Part shown: positions 54,230 through 62,377 of the stretch, in pieces
Layout of the letters: each line of letters starts with the position of its first letter
How positions within the stretch are numbered: position 1 is the first letter of the stretch
From: Polaribacter sp.
GTDB taxonomy: Bacteria > Bacteroidota > Bacteroidia > Flavobacteriales > Flavobacteriaceae
DNA: 64,000 nucleotides
Assembly: GCA_020740485.1 (NCBI GenBank)
Contig: DYMN01000002.1
Coordinates: 48,994 to 112,993 of the forward strand
Reading direction: 5' to 3'
Notes under the pieces: model-generated
What the model saw: only the letters and a program-made list of their open reading frames with translations
Told to the model about the DNA's origin: nothing
Databases searched by the model: none
Position numbers and translations under genes: made by a program

Positions 54230-56143
54230 TTACAACATGTAAATTACTACGATTACTAAAATAATTACGCCACCCACAAAAGCAAAAGCATAATCTTGAA
54301 CTTTACCCGATTGTACACCTTTAATAGCTTCGGAACCGACAACGGTTGAATTTCCTATGAGATTCATGGTGCCATCCACAACTTTCTTGTCAAACCAAGC
54401 AAAAGAACCGGAAATATATTTGAAAATGATGTTTCTTGTTACAAACAAATATAATTCGTCTATGTAAAATTTATTTTTGGTCCAAACATAAAAAGTTCCG
54501 AATGCCGCACTAATTTTGGCGGGATAATCGGTGGGTTTAAAATAAAAGAAATATGCCAAACCTATTCCTAAAACACCTACCGTAGTGGCAATGGAAGCCA
54601 TCATCGGGTCAATGTGTCCGTGGAAACCAACTTTATCCGGTGTTACCCATTCTGTAAATGGAAAATAACCGGGAACAATACTCATAATTGCAAGAAAAAC
54701 TAATGGTATTGTCATGGTTAATGGCGATTCGTGCGGAGTGTGATGATAATGTGTTTTTTTGTTCCAAAATATACTGAAATACAAACGAAACATATAGAAT
54801 GCGGTCAATCCGGCAACAAACAACGTGATGTAAAAAATAGGTCTATTATGATGGAAGGTGGCTATCAAAATTTCATCTTTGCTAAAAAATCCTGAAAACC
54901 CGGGAAAACCGGCAATAGATAGAGCAGCTATCAAGAAAGTGATACTTGTGATTTTCATATATTTATGCAAACCTCCCATATCTTGCATCAAATTACTATG
55001 CACTGCGTGAATGACTGACCCGGCTCCAAGAAACAACAAGCCTTTAAACATAGCATGTGTAAATAAATGCCACATTGAAGCCATGTATCCGACTCCTTCG
55101 TGCCCATCATATCCTGAAACCCCCAATGCCAACATCATATAACCGATTTGTGACATAGTAGAAAAAGCCAACACCCGCTTAATGTCAAATTGGGTCAAGG
55201 CAATAATAGCTGCAATCAGAGTTGAAATAGCTCCTACCCAAGCCACTATGTGTAATGCACTTCCGTGGTCTACAAAATTAAACATGGGAAACATTCGAGC
55301 TACTAAATAAACCCCTGCAACCACCATAGTAGCGGCGTGAATCAAAGCTGAAACCGGAGTAGGTCCTTCCATGGCATCAGGAAGCCAAATATGTAATGGA
55401 AACATAGCCGATTTTCCGGCTCCACCCATAAACATCAACACCAAAGCTAGTCCTATAACTGAAAATCCCATAAATATGGAACCAAATTTTTGCGCAGCAG
55501 CAATTCCTTCCGGACCATTCAAATATTGAAAATCAAATGAACCTAAATAATACCCTACCAATAATATACCTACTAAAAATCCAAAATCAGCAAAACGCGT
55601 AACAATAAATGCCTTTTTGGCGGCTGCAACTGCGGATGGCTTTTCATAATAATATCCAATTAAAAGAAATGAAGAAACCCCAACCAACTCCCAAAATATA
55701 TAAATTTGGAATAAGTTTGTGGCTAACACCAATCCCATCATTGAGAAGGTAAACAGAGAAAGAAAAGCATAAAATTTAGTAAACCCTCTGTCCCCGTGCA
55801 TATATCCCATACTATAAATATGTACCATCAACGAAATGGTAGAAACCACAACCAACATCATCACAGAGATAGGATCTATTAACACGCCCATATCAACTTT
55901 GAGTGTATCAGTAAAATTCATCCAATTAACACTGTAAACAAAGGTTTGAAATTTTCCATCCAATTTTGGGGTATGATAAAAGTACTGAATTGCCGTATAA
56001 TACGACAAAACAGCAACGGATGTGAGTCCTGCTACACCAATCCAACCAGAAATATTTTCTTTAATTCGGTTATAAAAAAATCCCAGAAAAATAAATACTG
56101 CAAAGGGTATTAATGGAACTAAAAATGTATAACTAAAATTCAT
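54230..56143 (-). CDS. nuoL: NADH-quinone oxidoreductase subunit L
   Basis: Largest antiporter-like subunit, 637 aa, with about 16 helices. The C-terminal part carries the lateral amphipathic helix and final anchor (KFYIDELYLFVTRNIIFKYISGSFAWFDKKVVDG ...). Conserved segments are FWELVGVSSFLLIGYYYEKPSA, FPLHIWLPDAMEGPTPVSALIHAATMVVAGVYL and FSTMSQIGYMMLALG. Its leader is occupied by a nine-unit heptad array. Confidence 0.97.
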   Translation of the reverse strand: MNFSYTFLVPLIPFAVFIFLGFFYNRIKENISGWIGVAGLTSVAVLSYYTAIQYFYHTPKLDGKFQTFVYSVNWMNFTDTLKVDMGVLIDPISVMMLVVVSTISLMVHIYSMGYMHGDRGFTKFYAFLSLFTFSMMGLVLATNLFQIYIFWELVGVSSFLLIGYYYEKPSAVAAAKKAFIVTRFADFGFLVGILLVGYYLGSFDFQYLNGPEGIAAAQKFGSIFMGFSVIGLALVLMFMGGAGKSAMFPLHIWLPDAMEGPTPVSALIHAATMVVAGVYLVARMFPMFNFVDHGSALHIVAWVGAISTLIAAIIALTQFDIKRVLAFSTMSQIGYMMLALGVSGYDGHEGVGYMASMWHLFTHAMFKGLLFLGAGSVIHAVHSNLMQDMGGLHKYMKITSITFLIAALSIAGFPGFSGFFSKDEILIATFHHNRPIFYITLFVAGLTAFYMFRLYFSIFWNKKTHYHHTPHESPLTMTIPLVFLAIMSIVPGYFPFTEWVTPDKVGFHGHIDPMMASIATTVGVLGIGLAYFFYFKPTDYPAKISAAFGTFYVWTKNKFYIDELYLFVTRNIIFKYISGSFAWFDKKVVDGTMNLIGNSTVVGSEAIKGVQSGKVQDYAFAFVGGVIILVIVVIYML

Positions 56144-56157
56144 AATTACTTAGTGTT

Positions 56158-56220
56158 GAGTATCGAGTAGTGAGTATTGAGTAATTAGTATTGACTAGAT
56201 TGAATCGAGAATAGAGATTA
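56158..56220. repeat. Heptad array before nuoL, nine units
   Basis: Plus-strand units in phase: GAGTATC, GAGTAGT, GAGTATT, GAGTAAT, TAGTATT, GACTAGA, TTGAATC, GAGAATA, GAGATTA. On the coding strand it is C-containing and G-poor. It is followed further upstream by an array of opposite polarity. Confidence 0.93.
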
Positions 56221-56254
56221 AATTAATATTAAATATTTATTAACTCGAAGCGCC

Positions 56255-56289
56255 TACTCATTCCTTATATCTCATATTTCATTACTCCT
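56255..56289. repeat. Heptad array after nuoK, five units
   Basis: Plus-strand units in phase: TACTCAT, TCCTTAT, ATCTCAT, ATTTCAT, TACTCCT. It ends 7 bp from the nuoK stop. The coding strand contains G but no C, and ATGAGTA here is complementary to the TACTCA-type units before nuoL. Confidence 0.88.
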
Positions 56290-56296
56290 ATCGTTT

Positions 56297-56614
56297 TTAA
56301 TATTTCATTGTTTCAGTTTTATCAACATTTACAGAGACTTTCAATCTGTATAAATTGATGATAATTGATATAGCCAAAGCCGTTTCGGATGCAGCCACAG
56401 CGATAATAAAAATCGAAAAATACACGCCCTGTAAAAAGTCAGGAAACATATATTTGTTGATTACCACAAAATTAATCACCGACGCATTGAGCAATAGTTC
56501 GATACTCATCAACAAGGTAATTAAATTTTTACGAGTCAAGAAACCATACAACCCTATGAAAAACAATAAGGTTGACACGGTCAAAATTTCATATATACTT
56601 ACGTTTGCTATCAT
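56297..56614 (-). CDS. nuoK: NADH-quinone oxidoreductase subunit K
   Basis: Three-helix membrane subunit, 105 aa. Conserved membrane glutamates are in LLMSIELLLNASVINFV and in AASETALAISIIINLYR. It lies between nuoL and the four-helix-bundle gene instead of directly after nuoJ. Confidence 0.97.
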   Translation of the reverse strand: MIANVSIYEILTVSTLLFFIGLYGFLTRKNLITLLMSIELLLNASVINFVVINKYMFPDFLQGVYFSIFIIAVAASETALAISIIINLYRLKVSVNVDKTETMKY

Positions 56615-56620
56615 AAACTG

Positions 56621-56655
56621 GTTTAAAGTTTAAGGTTTAAAGTTTAAGGTTCAAT
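56621..56655. repeat. Left inverted heptad array of the four-helix-bundle cassette
   Basis: Plus-strand units in phase: GTTTAAA, GTTTAAG, GTTTAAA, GTTTAAG, GTTCAAT. It starts 6 bp from the nuoK start codon and contains the stop codon of the four-helix-bundle gene. It is the reverse complement in theme of the array at 57053. Confidence 0.95.
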
Positions 56656-57046
56656 GTTTTATGAACTTATTTCCTTTGAAATCATTTTTACTTAAATATA
56701 TCATCATTGATGCTATTTTCCTTGATATAACAATTGTTTTTTCTTTTAAAATTTCAAATTCGTCTTGATTTATATACTTTCTATCGAAAACTCTATATAG
56801 TTGCGATCTTGTTTCTCCACAAGAACCTTTTGCAATTGATAGAAAATTATTAAATTCATTATTTCCATCTCTTTCAAATCCTTCTGCAATATTGTCCATA
56901 ATAGAACCGGATGATCCGTTAATTTGGTCTTTAAGTTTATAGTCTTGATTAAGGTCTGTATTTTTTATAATTTTATCAATATCATCACATATAACTCTAG
57001 CTAATTGCCAAGATTCTAAATCCTCAAAATTCTTAATTGTAGCCAT
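56651..57046 (-). CDS. Four-helix-bundle protein (S23/TIGR02436 family)
   Basis: A 131-aa soluble helical protein. The family signature is complete: NFEDLESWQLARVICDDID, YKLKDQINGSSGSIMDNIAEGFERDGNNEFNNFLSIAKGSCGETRSQL and a C-terminal helix ending in MMIYL. Relatives are encoded in 23S rRNA intervening sequences, as DGR Avd proteins, and as orphan genes in environmental bacteria. No rRNA or DGR reverse transcriptase is near. I chose the ATG at 57046; a GTG two codons upstream is possible. It splits nuoJ from nuoK and is bounded on both sides by inverted heptad arrays. Confidence 0.95.
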   Translation of the reverse strand: MATIKNFEDLESWQLARVICDDIDKIIKNTDLNQDYKLKDQINGSSGSIMDNIAEGFERDGNNEFNNFLSIAKGSCGETRSQLYRVFDRKYINQDEFEILKEKTIVISRKIASMMIYLSKNDFKGNKFIKH

Positions 57047-57052
57047 AACCAC

Positions 57053-57087
57053 AAACTTTAAACTTTAAACTTTAAACTTTAAACTAT
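57053..57087. repeat. Right inverted heptad array of the four-helix-bundle cassette
   Basis: Plus-strand units: four perfect AAACTTT and one AAACTAT. The nuoJ stop codon is within the last unit, and the four-helix-bundle start is 6 bp to the left. Confidence 0.95.
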
Positions 57088-57590
57088 ACATTCTTACGTC
57101 CTTTTGATATAATAATAGCGCCAATCATGGCGGCTAATAAGAGAATTGAAATAACTTCAAATGGCAAGATAAATCCACCGGATTCATAACTTAACAATCC
57201 TTTACCTATTTCGCTGACTTCTGTTGATTTTGCAGAAGCATTGACGGTTACAAAATTATGATTTAAGATAATGGAGATAACTACTCCAAATCCTAATAAA
57301 CTCGCACTTCCCATTAATAGGCGACGCATCATTGTAGGTTGTTCTAATTCACCTTCCACATGATGTACTAATAATACAGAGAAAATGAATAGAATAATGA
57401 TACCACCAGCATAAACAGCCATTTGTATTGCTCCCAAAAAGGTATAATCCATCATAAAATAAAGGGCTGCAATACCGAGCAATGAAAATAATAGATAAAT
57501 CACCGCTCTCAATATTTTATGGCTCATCACAGATGCTAATGCAAATACAATGATGATGCTTGCGAAAAGATAAAAAAATATACGTTCCAT
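57084..57590 (-). CDS. nuoJ: NADH-quinone oxidoreductase subunit J
   Basis: Five-helix membrane subunit, 168 aa. HKILRAVIYLLFSLLGIAALYFMMDYTFLGAIQMAVYAGGIIILFIFSVLL is diagnostic (pi-bulge helix TM3). A loop then a last helix FEVISILLLAAMIGAIIISKGRK follow. It is one base from nuoI. Confidence 0.97.
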   Translation of the reverse strand: MERIFFYLFASIIIVFALASVMSHKILRAVIYLLFSLLGIAALYFMMDYTFLGAIQMAVYAGGIIILFIFSVLLVHHVEGELEQPTMMRRLLMGSASLLGFGVVISIILNHNFVTVNASAKSTEVSEIGKGLLSYESGGFILPFEVISILLLAAMIGAIIISKGRKNV

Positions 57591-57591
57591 A

Positions 57592-58068
57592 TTACTCTTT
57601 TACGTCCGGATGTACTTTCGATCCGGGTTTGTTTAATACTTTAGTTAATTGCGTTCTGTCGTACACAGAATTTTCAAAATTTTGAGCCATCACAATAGCA
57701 TTAGTAGGACAAGCTTGAACACACAAATTACACAAGGTGCACATTGAAAGGTGATAAATATGTTTATCAATCACTTTCACTTTCTTTCCAGTTGTTTCAT
57801 CTACTACTCTATCCCAAATAATTTCAATACTTCCATTGGGACAAGCAATTTCACATGATTGGCATCCTGTACAACGATGCAAGTTGTTCTCATCGTGTGG
57901 CATCACTACTTCACCTCGAAAACGATCAAACATTTTCAACGTATCACGATTGTCAGGATAATATTGTGTAATGGTTCCCCAAGGAGCTTTCACGAAGTAC
58001 TTTCCGGTAACACTCATACCGGTTAGCAACGATTTAATCCCGTAATATATATTTGAAAAATAACTCAT
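57592..58068 (-). CDS. nuoI: NADH-quinone oxidoreductase subunit I
   Basis: Peripheral subunit with two [4Fe-4S] clusters (N6a/N6b): CTGCQSCEIACP and CTLCNLCVQACP, at about residues 66-77 and 111-122. The 158 aa length fits. It passes electrons toward NuoB. In complexes lacking NuoEFG this subunit is a possible ferredoxin entry point (family knowledge, applied by inference). Confidence 0.97.
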   Translation of the reverse strand: MSYFSNIYYGIKSLLTGMSVTGKYFVKAPWGTITQYYPDNRDTLKMFDRFRGEVVMPHDENNLHRCTGCQSCEIACPNGSIEIIWDRVVDETTGKKVKVIDKHIYHLSMCTLCNLCVQACPTNAIVMAQNFENSVYDRTQLTKVLNKPGSKVHPDVKE

Positions 58069-58153
58069 AATTTAAAAATTAACTCACTTATTTACAATTT
58101 CATCAAATGTGCTCGTTGATTACTTTGTAATTCCAAATTAGAAAATATCCAAT

Positions 58154-58188
58154 ACTTTTTACCTTTTACCCTTTACCTTTTAACTTTA
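58154..58188. repeat. Heptad array at the nuoH stop
   Basis: Plus-strand units in phase: ACTTTTT, ACCTTTT, ACCCTTT, ACCTTTT, AACTTTA. The nuoH stop codon is inside the last unit. The coding strand contains G and no C. Confidence 0.9.
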
Positions 58189-59244
58189 CAAAGTCCAACC
58201 TAATAAAATAATTATTGCCATAATAACAATATTCACCAGATTAATGGGCAATAAATACTTCCACTCTAAGGTTAATATTTGATCAATACGCAAACGTGGA
58301 AACGTCCAACGGAACCACATCATCAATAAAATAATACCACCTACTTTAGCTAAGAACCACACGGGTTGCAACCAAATGATATGATCCGTAATTCCGAATG
58401 GAGATAACCATCCGCCAAAAAAGATAGTTACGGCAATGGCAGCCACTAAAAACATATTGATAAATTCTGCCAAGAAATAATAAGCAAATTTCATCCCTGA
58501 ATATTCAGTGTGATAACCCGCTCCTAATTCTGATTCGGCTTCTACTAAGTCAAATGGAGTTCTATTGGTTTCAGCAGTACCTGCAATCATATAAATCATA
58601 AAAGCAATAATCGCCGGAATATGACCTTGTAATATTAACCATCCTCCGGTACGTTGCACTTCAATAATTTGTGATAATTGTAAACTTCCGGTCAGCAAAA
58701 CCATAGTCAAGAGCGACAATCCTACAGATAATTCGTAACTTACCACTTGAACGCCGCTTCGCATAGCCCCAATCAATGAATATTTGTTATTACTAGCCCA
58801 ACCGCCAAGTAAAATCCCTATAACGCCTATTGAAGAAACTGATATAATAAAGAATATTCCAATATTAACATCATAAGCTTGAATTGTAGATGAAAATGCC
58901 AATACTGAAAGCACAATCAAGGCGGATACAATTGGAAAATAGGGTGCTAAATTGTATAAAAACATATCAGCTTTGATAGTTCCCGTTAATTCTTTAGATA
59001 CCAACTTCAAAGCATCGGCTATGGTTTGGAAAACACCTCCCGGACCTACACGGTTTGGACCTCTACGTAACTGTATCCAAGCTGCAATCCATCTTTCCAA
59101 AAGAACTAAAAACAACCCTGCTACCGCAAAAAAGGCTAAATACCCTACGGCAATTAACACCATCTCTACAATTTTTGCCCAAATTTCGGGCATCATACTG
59201 TAAAGCCAATCGTGTATGGTGGTTAAAAACAATGGTAATCTCAT
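58186..59244 (-). CDS. nuoH: NADH-quinone oxidoreductase subunit H
   Basis: Membrane subunit forming the quinone chamber with NuoB and NuoD, 352 aa, about eight helices. Signature loops are ERWIAAWIQLRRGPNRVGPGGVFQTIADALKLVSKE, AETNRTPFDLVEAESELGAGYHTEYSGMKFA and RWTFPRLRIDQILTLEWK. In 14-subunit operons nuoE, F and G precede it; here only a 235-bp repeat-bearing gap separates it from nuoD. Confidence 0.97.
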   Translation of the reverse strand: MRLPLFLTTIHDWLYSMMPEIWAKIVEMVLIAVGYLAFFAVAGLFLVLLERWIAAWIQLRRGPNRVGPGGVFQTIADALKLVSKELTGTIKADMFLYNLAPYFPIVSALIVLSVLAFSSTIQAYDVNIGIFFIISVSSIGVIGILLGGWASNNKYSLIGAMRSGVQVVSYELSVGLSLLTMVLLTGSLQLSQIIEVQRTGGWLILQGHIPAIIAFMIYMIAGTAETNRTPFDLVEAESELGAGYHTEYSGMKFAYYFLAEFINMFLVAAIAVTIFFGGWLSPFGITDHIIWLQPVWFLAKVGGIILLMMWFRWTFPRLRIDQILTLEWKYLLPINLVNIVIMAIIILLGWTL

Positions 59245-59267
59245 TTGTATAATATTTGATTTCTAAT

Positions 59268-59366
59268 ATTCTACCAACATTTAGTCTCTACGAGACTTTA
59301 TCGGAATCTTTATTTTTATTCTACCAACATTCAGTCTCTAACGAGACATTGTCGGAATTTTTAATT
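59268..59366. repeat. Tandem 50-bp repeat with internal hairpins, nuoD-nuoH spacer
   Basis: Copies start at 59268 and 59318, each with ATTCTACCAACAT, then AGTCTCTA(A)CGAGAC (a small hairpin GTCTC/GAGAC) and TCGGAAT. A degraded third GTCTAAAAGAGAC follows at about 59377. I recognise the theme as an interspersed repeat in this phylum, from memory. Confidence 0.85.
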
Positions 59367-59458
59367 ATCAATATATTGTCTAAAAGAGACATTTATATAA
59401 ATAACAATTAACTTTTTACTTTTAATACAGAAGCAAGCATTGCGTCACTCCTCCTTCC

Positions 59459-59479
59459 AACTTCAAACTTCAAACTTTA
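59459..59479. repeat. Heptad array at the nuoD stop
   Basis: AACTTCA, AACTTCA, AACTTTA, ending exactly at the nuoD stop codon. On the coding strand: G and almost no C. Confidence 0.75.
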
Positions 59480-60604
59480 CTATCGGTCAATATCCGGAAT
59501 CACATAATCAAATGACGCCATGATAGCCACTAAATCTCCAATTTTATATCCTCTTGAAAGGTGATCTAAAATCGAAAGATTTGAAAATCCCGGTGAACGG
59601 AATTTTACACGATAGGGATTTTTATTTCCATCGCTATTGATGTAAACACCTAATTCGCCACGTGCCGTTTCTACTCTTTGGTAAAACTCTCCTTTAGGCA
59701 GTTTAATCACGGCTTTAGTTGGCACTTTAAAGTCTCCATCGGGAATATTATCAATCAATTGTTCGATGATAGAAAGGGATTCCCACATTTCAGCAATCCT
59801 TACTTTATAGCGAGAATACACATCGCCGTCTGTAAAGGTCGGGATATTAAAATTAACTTTGTCGTAAGCTGAATAAGGGTGGGTTTTTCTTGTATCAATT
59901 GCAACGCCTGAACCTCTTAATCCCGGACCGGTTACACCAAAATTGATAGCGTCGGCTGCGGTCATTAATCCAATCCCTTTAGTACGTTTTTGGAAAATGA
60001 TGTTCCCGGTCAATAATGAATCGTATTCGGGTAACTTGGTTTTGAAATGTTTGACAAATGCTTTTACTCTATTCACAAAATTCGGATGAATATCAAACAT
60101 CAAACCTCCAGGAACGTTGTAGTTCATTGTCAAACGAGCACCACAAGTTTCTTCAAAAATATCATTAATCATCTCACGGTCACGGAAGGCATAGAAATAG
60201 GTAGTCAACGCCCCGATATCCATTCCGAAAACTCCCCACCACAATTGATGTGAAGCTAAACGAGTCAACTCTCCAACGATAGTACGAATGACTTTTACAC
60301 GGTCAGGCACTTCCAATTCAAGTGCTTTTTCAACTGTCAAACACACGGCTTCGTTGTTGATGTGTGATGACAAATAATCCATTCTATCTGTAAGATGCAC
60401 TATTTGTTGATAGGTGTCATATTCACACATTTTCTCGATAGAACGGTGAATGTAGCCTAAATCGGGTTCAACTTTTTTTATGATTTCTCCGTCAATAGTT
60501 AAAAGCAAACGAAGTACACCATGGGTCGCTGGGTGTTGCGGGCCCATATTGATCATGTATTCCTCTGTTTTAAACGGATCTTGAACTAGATACTCTTGTT
60601 GCAT
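59480..60604 (-). CDS. nuoD: NADH-quinone oxidoreductase subunit D
   Basis: Hydrogenase-like 49-kDa subunit at the quinone site, 374 aa. MNMGPQHPATHGVLRLLLTIDGE-type start (INMGPQHPATHGVLR), then VEPDLGYIHRSIEKMCE, DRMDYLSSHINNEAVC, TYFYAFRDREMINDIFEETCGARLTMNY and the terminal GDLVAIMASFDYVIPDIDR. It is encoded separately from nuoC, unlike the fused NuoCD of Bacteroides. Confidence 0.97.
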   Translation of the reverse strand: MQQEYLVQDPFKTEEYMINMGPQHPATHGVLRLLLTIDGEIIKKVEPDLGYIHRSIEKMCEYDTYQQIVHLTDRMDYLSSHINNEAVCLTVEKALELEVPDRVKVIRTIVGELTRLASHQLWWGVFGMDIGALTTYFYAFRDREMINDIFEETCGARLTMNYNVPGGLMFDIHPNFVNRVKAFVKHFKTKLPEYDSLLTGNIIFQKRTKGIGLMTAADAINFGVTGPGLRGSGVAIDTRKTHPYSAYDKVNFNIPTFTDGDVYSRYKVRIAEMWESLSIIEQLIDNIPDGDFKVPTKAVIKLPKGEFYQRVETARGELGVYINSDGNKNPYRVKFRSPGFSNLSILDHLSRGYKIGDLVAIMASFDYVIPDIDR

Positions 60605-60646
60605 ATTGTGAAAATTCTCGCAAAGTCGCTAAGACGTCCTTGCATT

Positions 60647-61108
60647 TTATCTAATAATCATATTTACCGGATCGTCATAATCCTTACGTAATGGATAACC
60701 TTCCCAACCTTCCGGTAAAATCAACACTTGCATATTGGGATGATTGTTAAAATAAATGCCAAACAAATCGTGAATTTCTCTTTCGTGAAACTCAGCTGTT
60801 CTCCAAATATCGCTAACGGTATCAATATTTGCATTTTCTCTATCGGAAGTGTTGACTTTTACCACCATTTCGTGTCCAAATTTGGTAGAGCGTAGGTGAT
60901 AAATCACGCCCAAATCGGTACCATAATCCATACCTGTTACACAAAAAAGATAATCAAAATCTAACTCAGGTGTAAATTTGAGTTTTTGGGCAATTTTATA
61001 CCAATCTTCTTTTGCAACGGTCAATGTTAAAAATTCAGTGGCTTCTTCCGTAAATGTAAATTCCGGATTCCAAGTACTGATGCTATTTTGTAATTCTGCG
61101 TTTGTCAT
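60647..61108 (-). CDS. nuoC: NADH-quinone oxidoreductase subunit C
   Basis: 30-kDa subunit, 153 aa. Motifs LTVAKEDWYKIAQKLK, YLFCVTGMDYG and the signature WRTAEFHEREIHDLFGIYFNNHPNMQVLILPEGWEGYPLRKDYD are complete. It follows nuoB after a 76-bp spacer made of inverted heptad arrays. Confidence 0.97.
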   Translation of the reverse strand: MTNAELQNSISTWNPEFTFTEEATEFLTLTVAKEDWYKIAQKLKFTPELDFDYLFCVTGMDYGTDLGVIYHLRSTKFGHEMVVKVNTSDRENANIDTVSDIWRTAEFHEREIHDLFGIYFNNHPNMQVLILPEGWEGYPLRKDYDDPVNMIIR

Positions 61109-61125
61109 TATTTTATTGTTTCAGG

Positions 61126-61188
61126 TTTTATATTTCAAGTTTCAAGTTATTGAACAATAAACATGAAACGTGAAACGTGAAACTTTAT
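61126..61188. repeat. Polarity-switching heptad array, nuoB-nuoC spacer
   Basis: Plus-strand units in one phase: TTTATAT, TTTCAAG, TTTCAAG, TTATTGA, ACAATAA, ACATGAA, ACGTGAA, ACGTGAA, ACTTTAT. The left TTTCAAG units are inverted relative to the right ACGTGAA units around a TTATTGAACAATAA centre, so a stem-loop can form. The nuoB stop lies in the last unit. Confidence 0.93.
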
Positions 61189-61787
61189 TTACCTTGATCA
61201 AATCCATCAATAGGATTGTTTTTCTTCATATCCTTGATGCTATTGGTATTCATGATTTTTTCTTGTAACATGATCATACCTTGTAATAAAGCTTCCGGAC
61301 GTGGTGGACAGCCTGGAACATAAACATCAACCGGAATCACGTGGTCTGCTCCTTTTACCACAGAATAAGTATTATAATAGAAAGGTCCTCCTGATATAGC
61401 GCAAGCTCCCATAGCTATTACATATTTAGGTTCTGCCATTTGATCGTAAAGGCGTCTTAACACAGGTGCCATTTTATTCACAATAGTTCCTGCTATGATA
61501 ATTAAGTCTGCTTGACGGGGGGAAGGCCTTGCTACCTCAAATCCAAAACGGCTGTAATCATGGCGCGCTGCTCCAGTCTGCATCATTTCTATTGCACAAC
61601 AACTCGTTCCAAAATACAATGACCAAAGAGAATTTTTACGTCCCCAATTGATAACATCGTCCAATTTGGTAACTACTATATTACCCCCATTGCCACCAGG
61701 TATGATTTGTCCCGGAAAATCTGCCGGAACTTCCTGCGTAACTGTTTTTATATCGTTTACTCCCATTTTAACGCTTGTTTTTTCCAT
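61185..61787 (-). CDS. nuoB: NADH-quinone oxidoreductase subunit B
   Basis: Carries cluster N2, the last before quinone. The cysteines are in [10 protein letters not shown], then MGACAISGG and [11 protein letters not shown]. The 200 aa length includes a basic C-terminal tail. The start used here overlaps nuoA by 31 bp; the inner ATG at 61766 would cut that to 10 bp and is also plausible. Confidence 0.96.
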   Translation of the reverse strand: MEKTSVKMGVNDIKTVTQEVPADFPGQIIPGGNGGNIVVTKLDDVINWGRKNSLWSLYFGTSCCAIEMMQTGAARHDYSRFGFEVARPSPRQADLIIIAGTIVNKMAPVLRRLYDQMAEPKYVIAMGACAISGGPFYYNTYSVVKGADHVIPVDVYVPGCPPRPEALLQGMIMLQEKIMNTNSIKDMKKNNPIDGFDQGK

Positions 61788-62107
61788 GCATATACTAATC
61801 CTAGACCAAGTATCAGCAAGAAGATTAAAATTTCAATCAATGCAACCCATCCTACTTCCTTAAACACTACAGCCCAAGGTACCAAAAAGGCAACTTCCAC
61901 GTCAAAAACCAAGAAAATAATGGCATATAAATAGTAACCCACTTTAAACTGAACCCAAGTGGATCCCTTGGTTACCATTCCACTTTCATAAGGTTCTCTT
62001 TTTTGAGAGTTGTCCGATTTTGGTGAAATTAAATTGGATAAAGCATTGGCTCCGGCTATTAATACCACACCGGATAGTAAAAAAACAATGATTGCTATAT
62101 TGCCCAT
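61757..62107 (-). CDS. nuoA: NADH-quinone oxidoreductase subunit A
   Basis: Three-helix membrane subunit, 116 aa. Signature: [49 protein letters not shown], where the usual conserved Cys after the first loop is replaced by S-G (ESG). It is the first gene of the nuo operon, with a long leader. Confidence 0.97.
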   Translation of the reverse strand: MGNIAIIVFLLSGVVLIAGANALSNLISPKSDNSQKREPYESGMVTKGSTWVQFKVGYYLYAIIFLVFDVEVAFLVPWAVVFKEVGWVALIEILIFLLILGLGLVYAWKKQALKWE

Positions 62108-62113
62108 CTTTAA

Positions 62114-62134
62114 GTTAGAAGTTAGAAGTTAGAA
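62114..62134. repeat. Heptad array before nuoA
   Basis: Three perfect GTTAGAA units on the plus strand, 6 bp upstream of the nuoA start. The coding strand (TTCTAAC) has C and no G. Confidence 0.85.
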
Positions 62135-62262
62135 GTGTGTTACAATTAATGAATGTTATTAAACATCATCTTTTAACCTCAATTTAAAATTTATTATAAA
62201 TCTAATTAACAAATTAATTATTGACGATTTTAAGTTAAATAATATACTGACCTAAAATAAAT

Positions 62263-62277
62263 TTATCAATTTGATAA
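62263..62277. promoter_or_regulatory. 15-bp perfect palindrome in the nuo leader region
   Basis: TTATCAA-T-TTGATAA. It lies between the predicted nuo transcription start (about 62319) and nuoA. It could bind a dimeric regulator; it does not match a box I can name. Confidence 0.45.
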
Positions 62278-62325
62278 TTAAACACTTAATTCTTCAGTGA
62301 TAATTACATTTTTCTAATCAATGTG

Positions 62326-62333
62326 CAAAATTA
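62326..62333 (-). promoter_or_regulatory. Candidate nuo operon -7 element
   Basis: TAATTTTG on the minus strand matches TAnnTTTG; no -33 is clear. It stands just after the korB terminator and would give a leader of about 210 nt. Confidence 0.4.
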
Positions 62334-62347
62334 TTTATATAAAATAA

Positions 62348-62377
62348 AAAAAAGGATGACATTTCTCATCCTTTTTT
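62348..62377 (-). terminator. Terminator after korB
   Basis: A GGATGA and TCATCC stem, extended by A/T pairs on both sides, with loop CATTTC and a U-run in either direction. It ends the korAB unit and separates it from nuo. Confidence 0.9.

Noticed and set aside
56651-57046. An rRNA intervening sequence or diversity-generating retroelement around the four-helix-bundle gene
   Set aside because: Neither 23S rRNA sequence nor a reverse transcriptase, template repeat or variable gene is nearby; both flanks are complex I genes.
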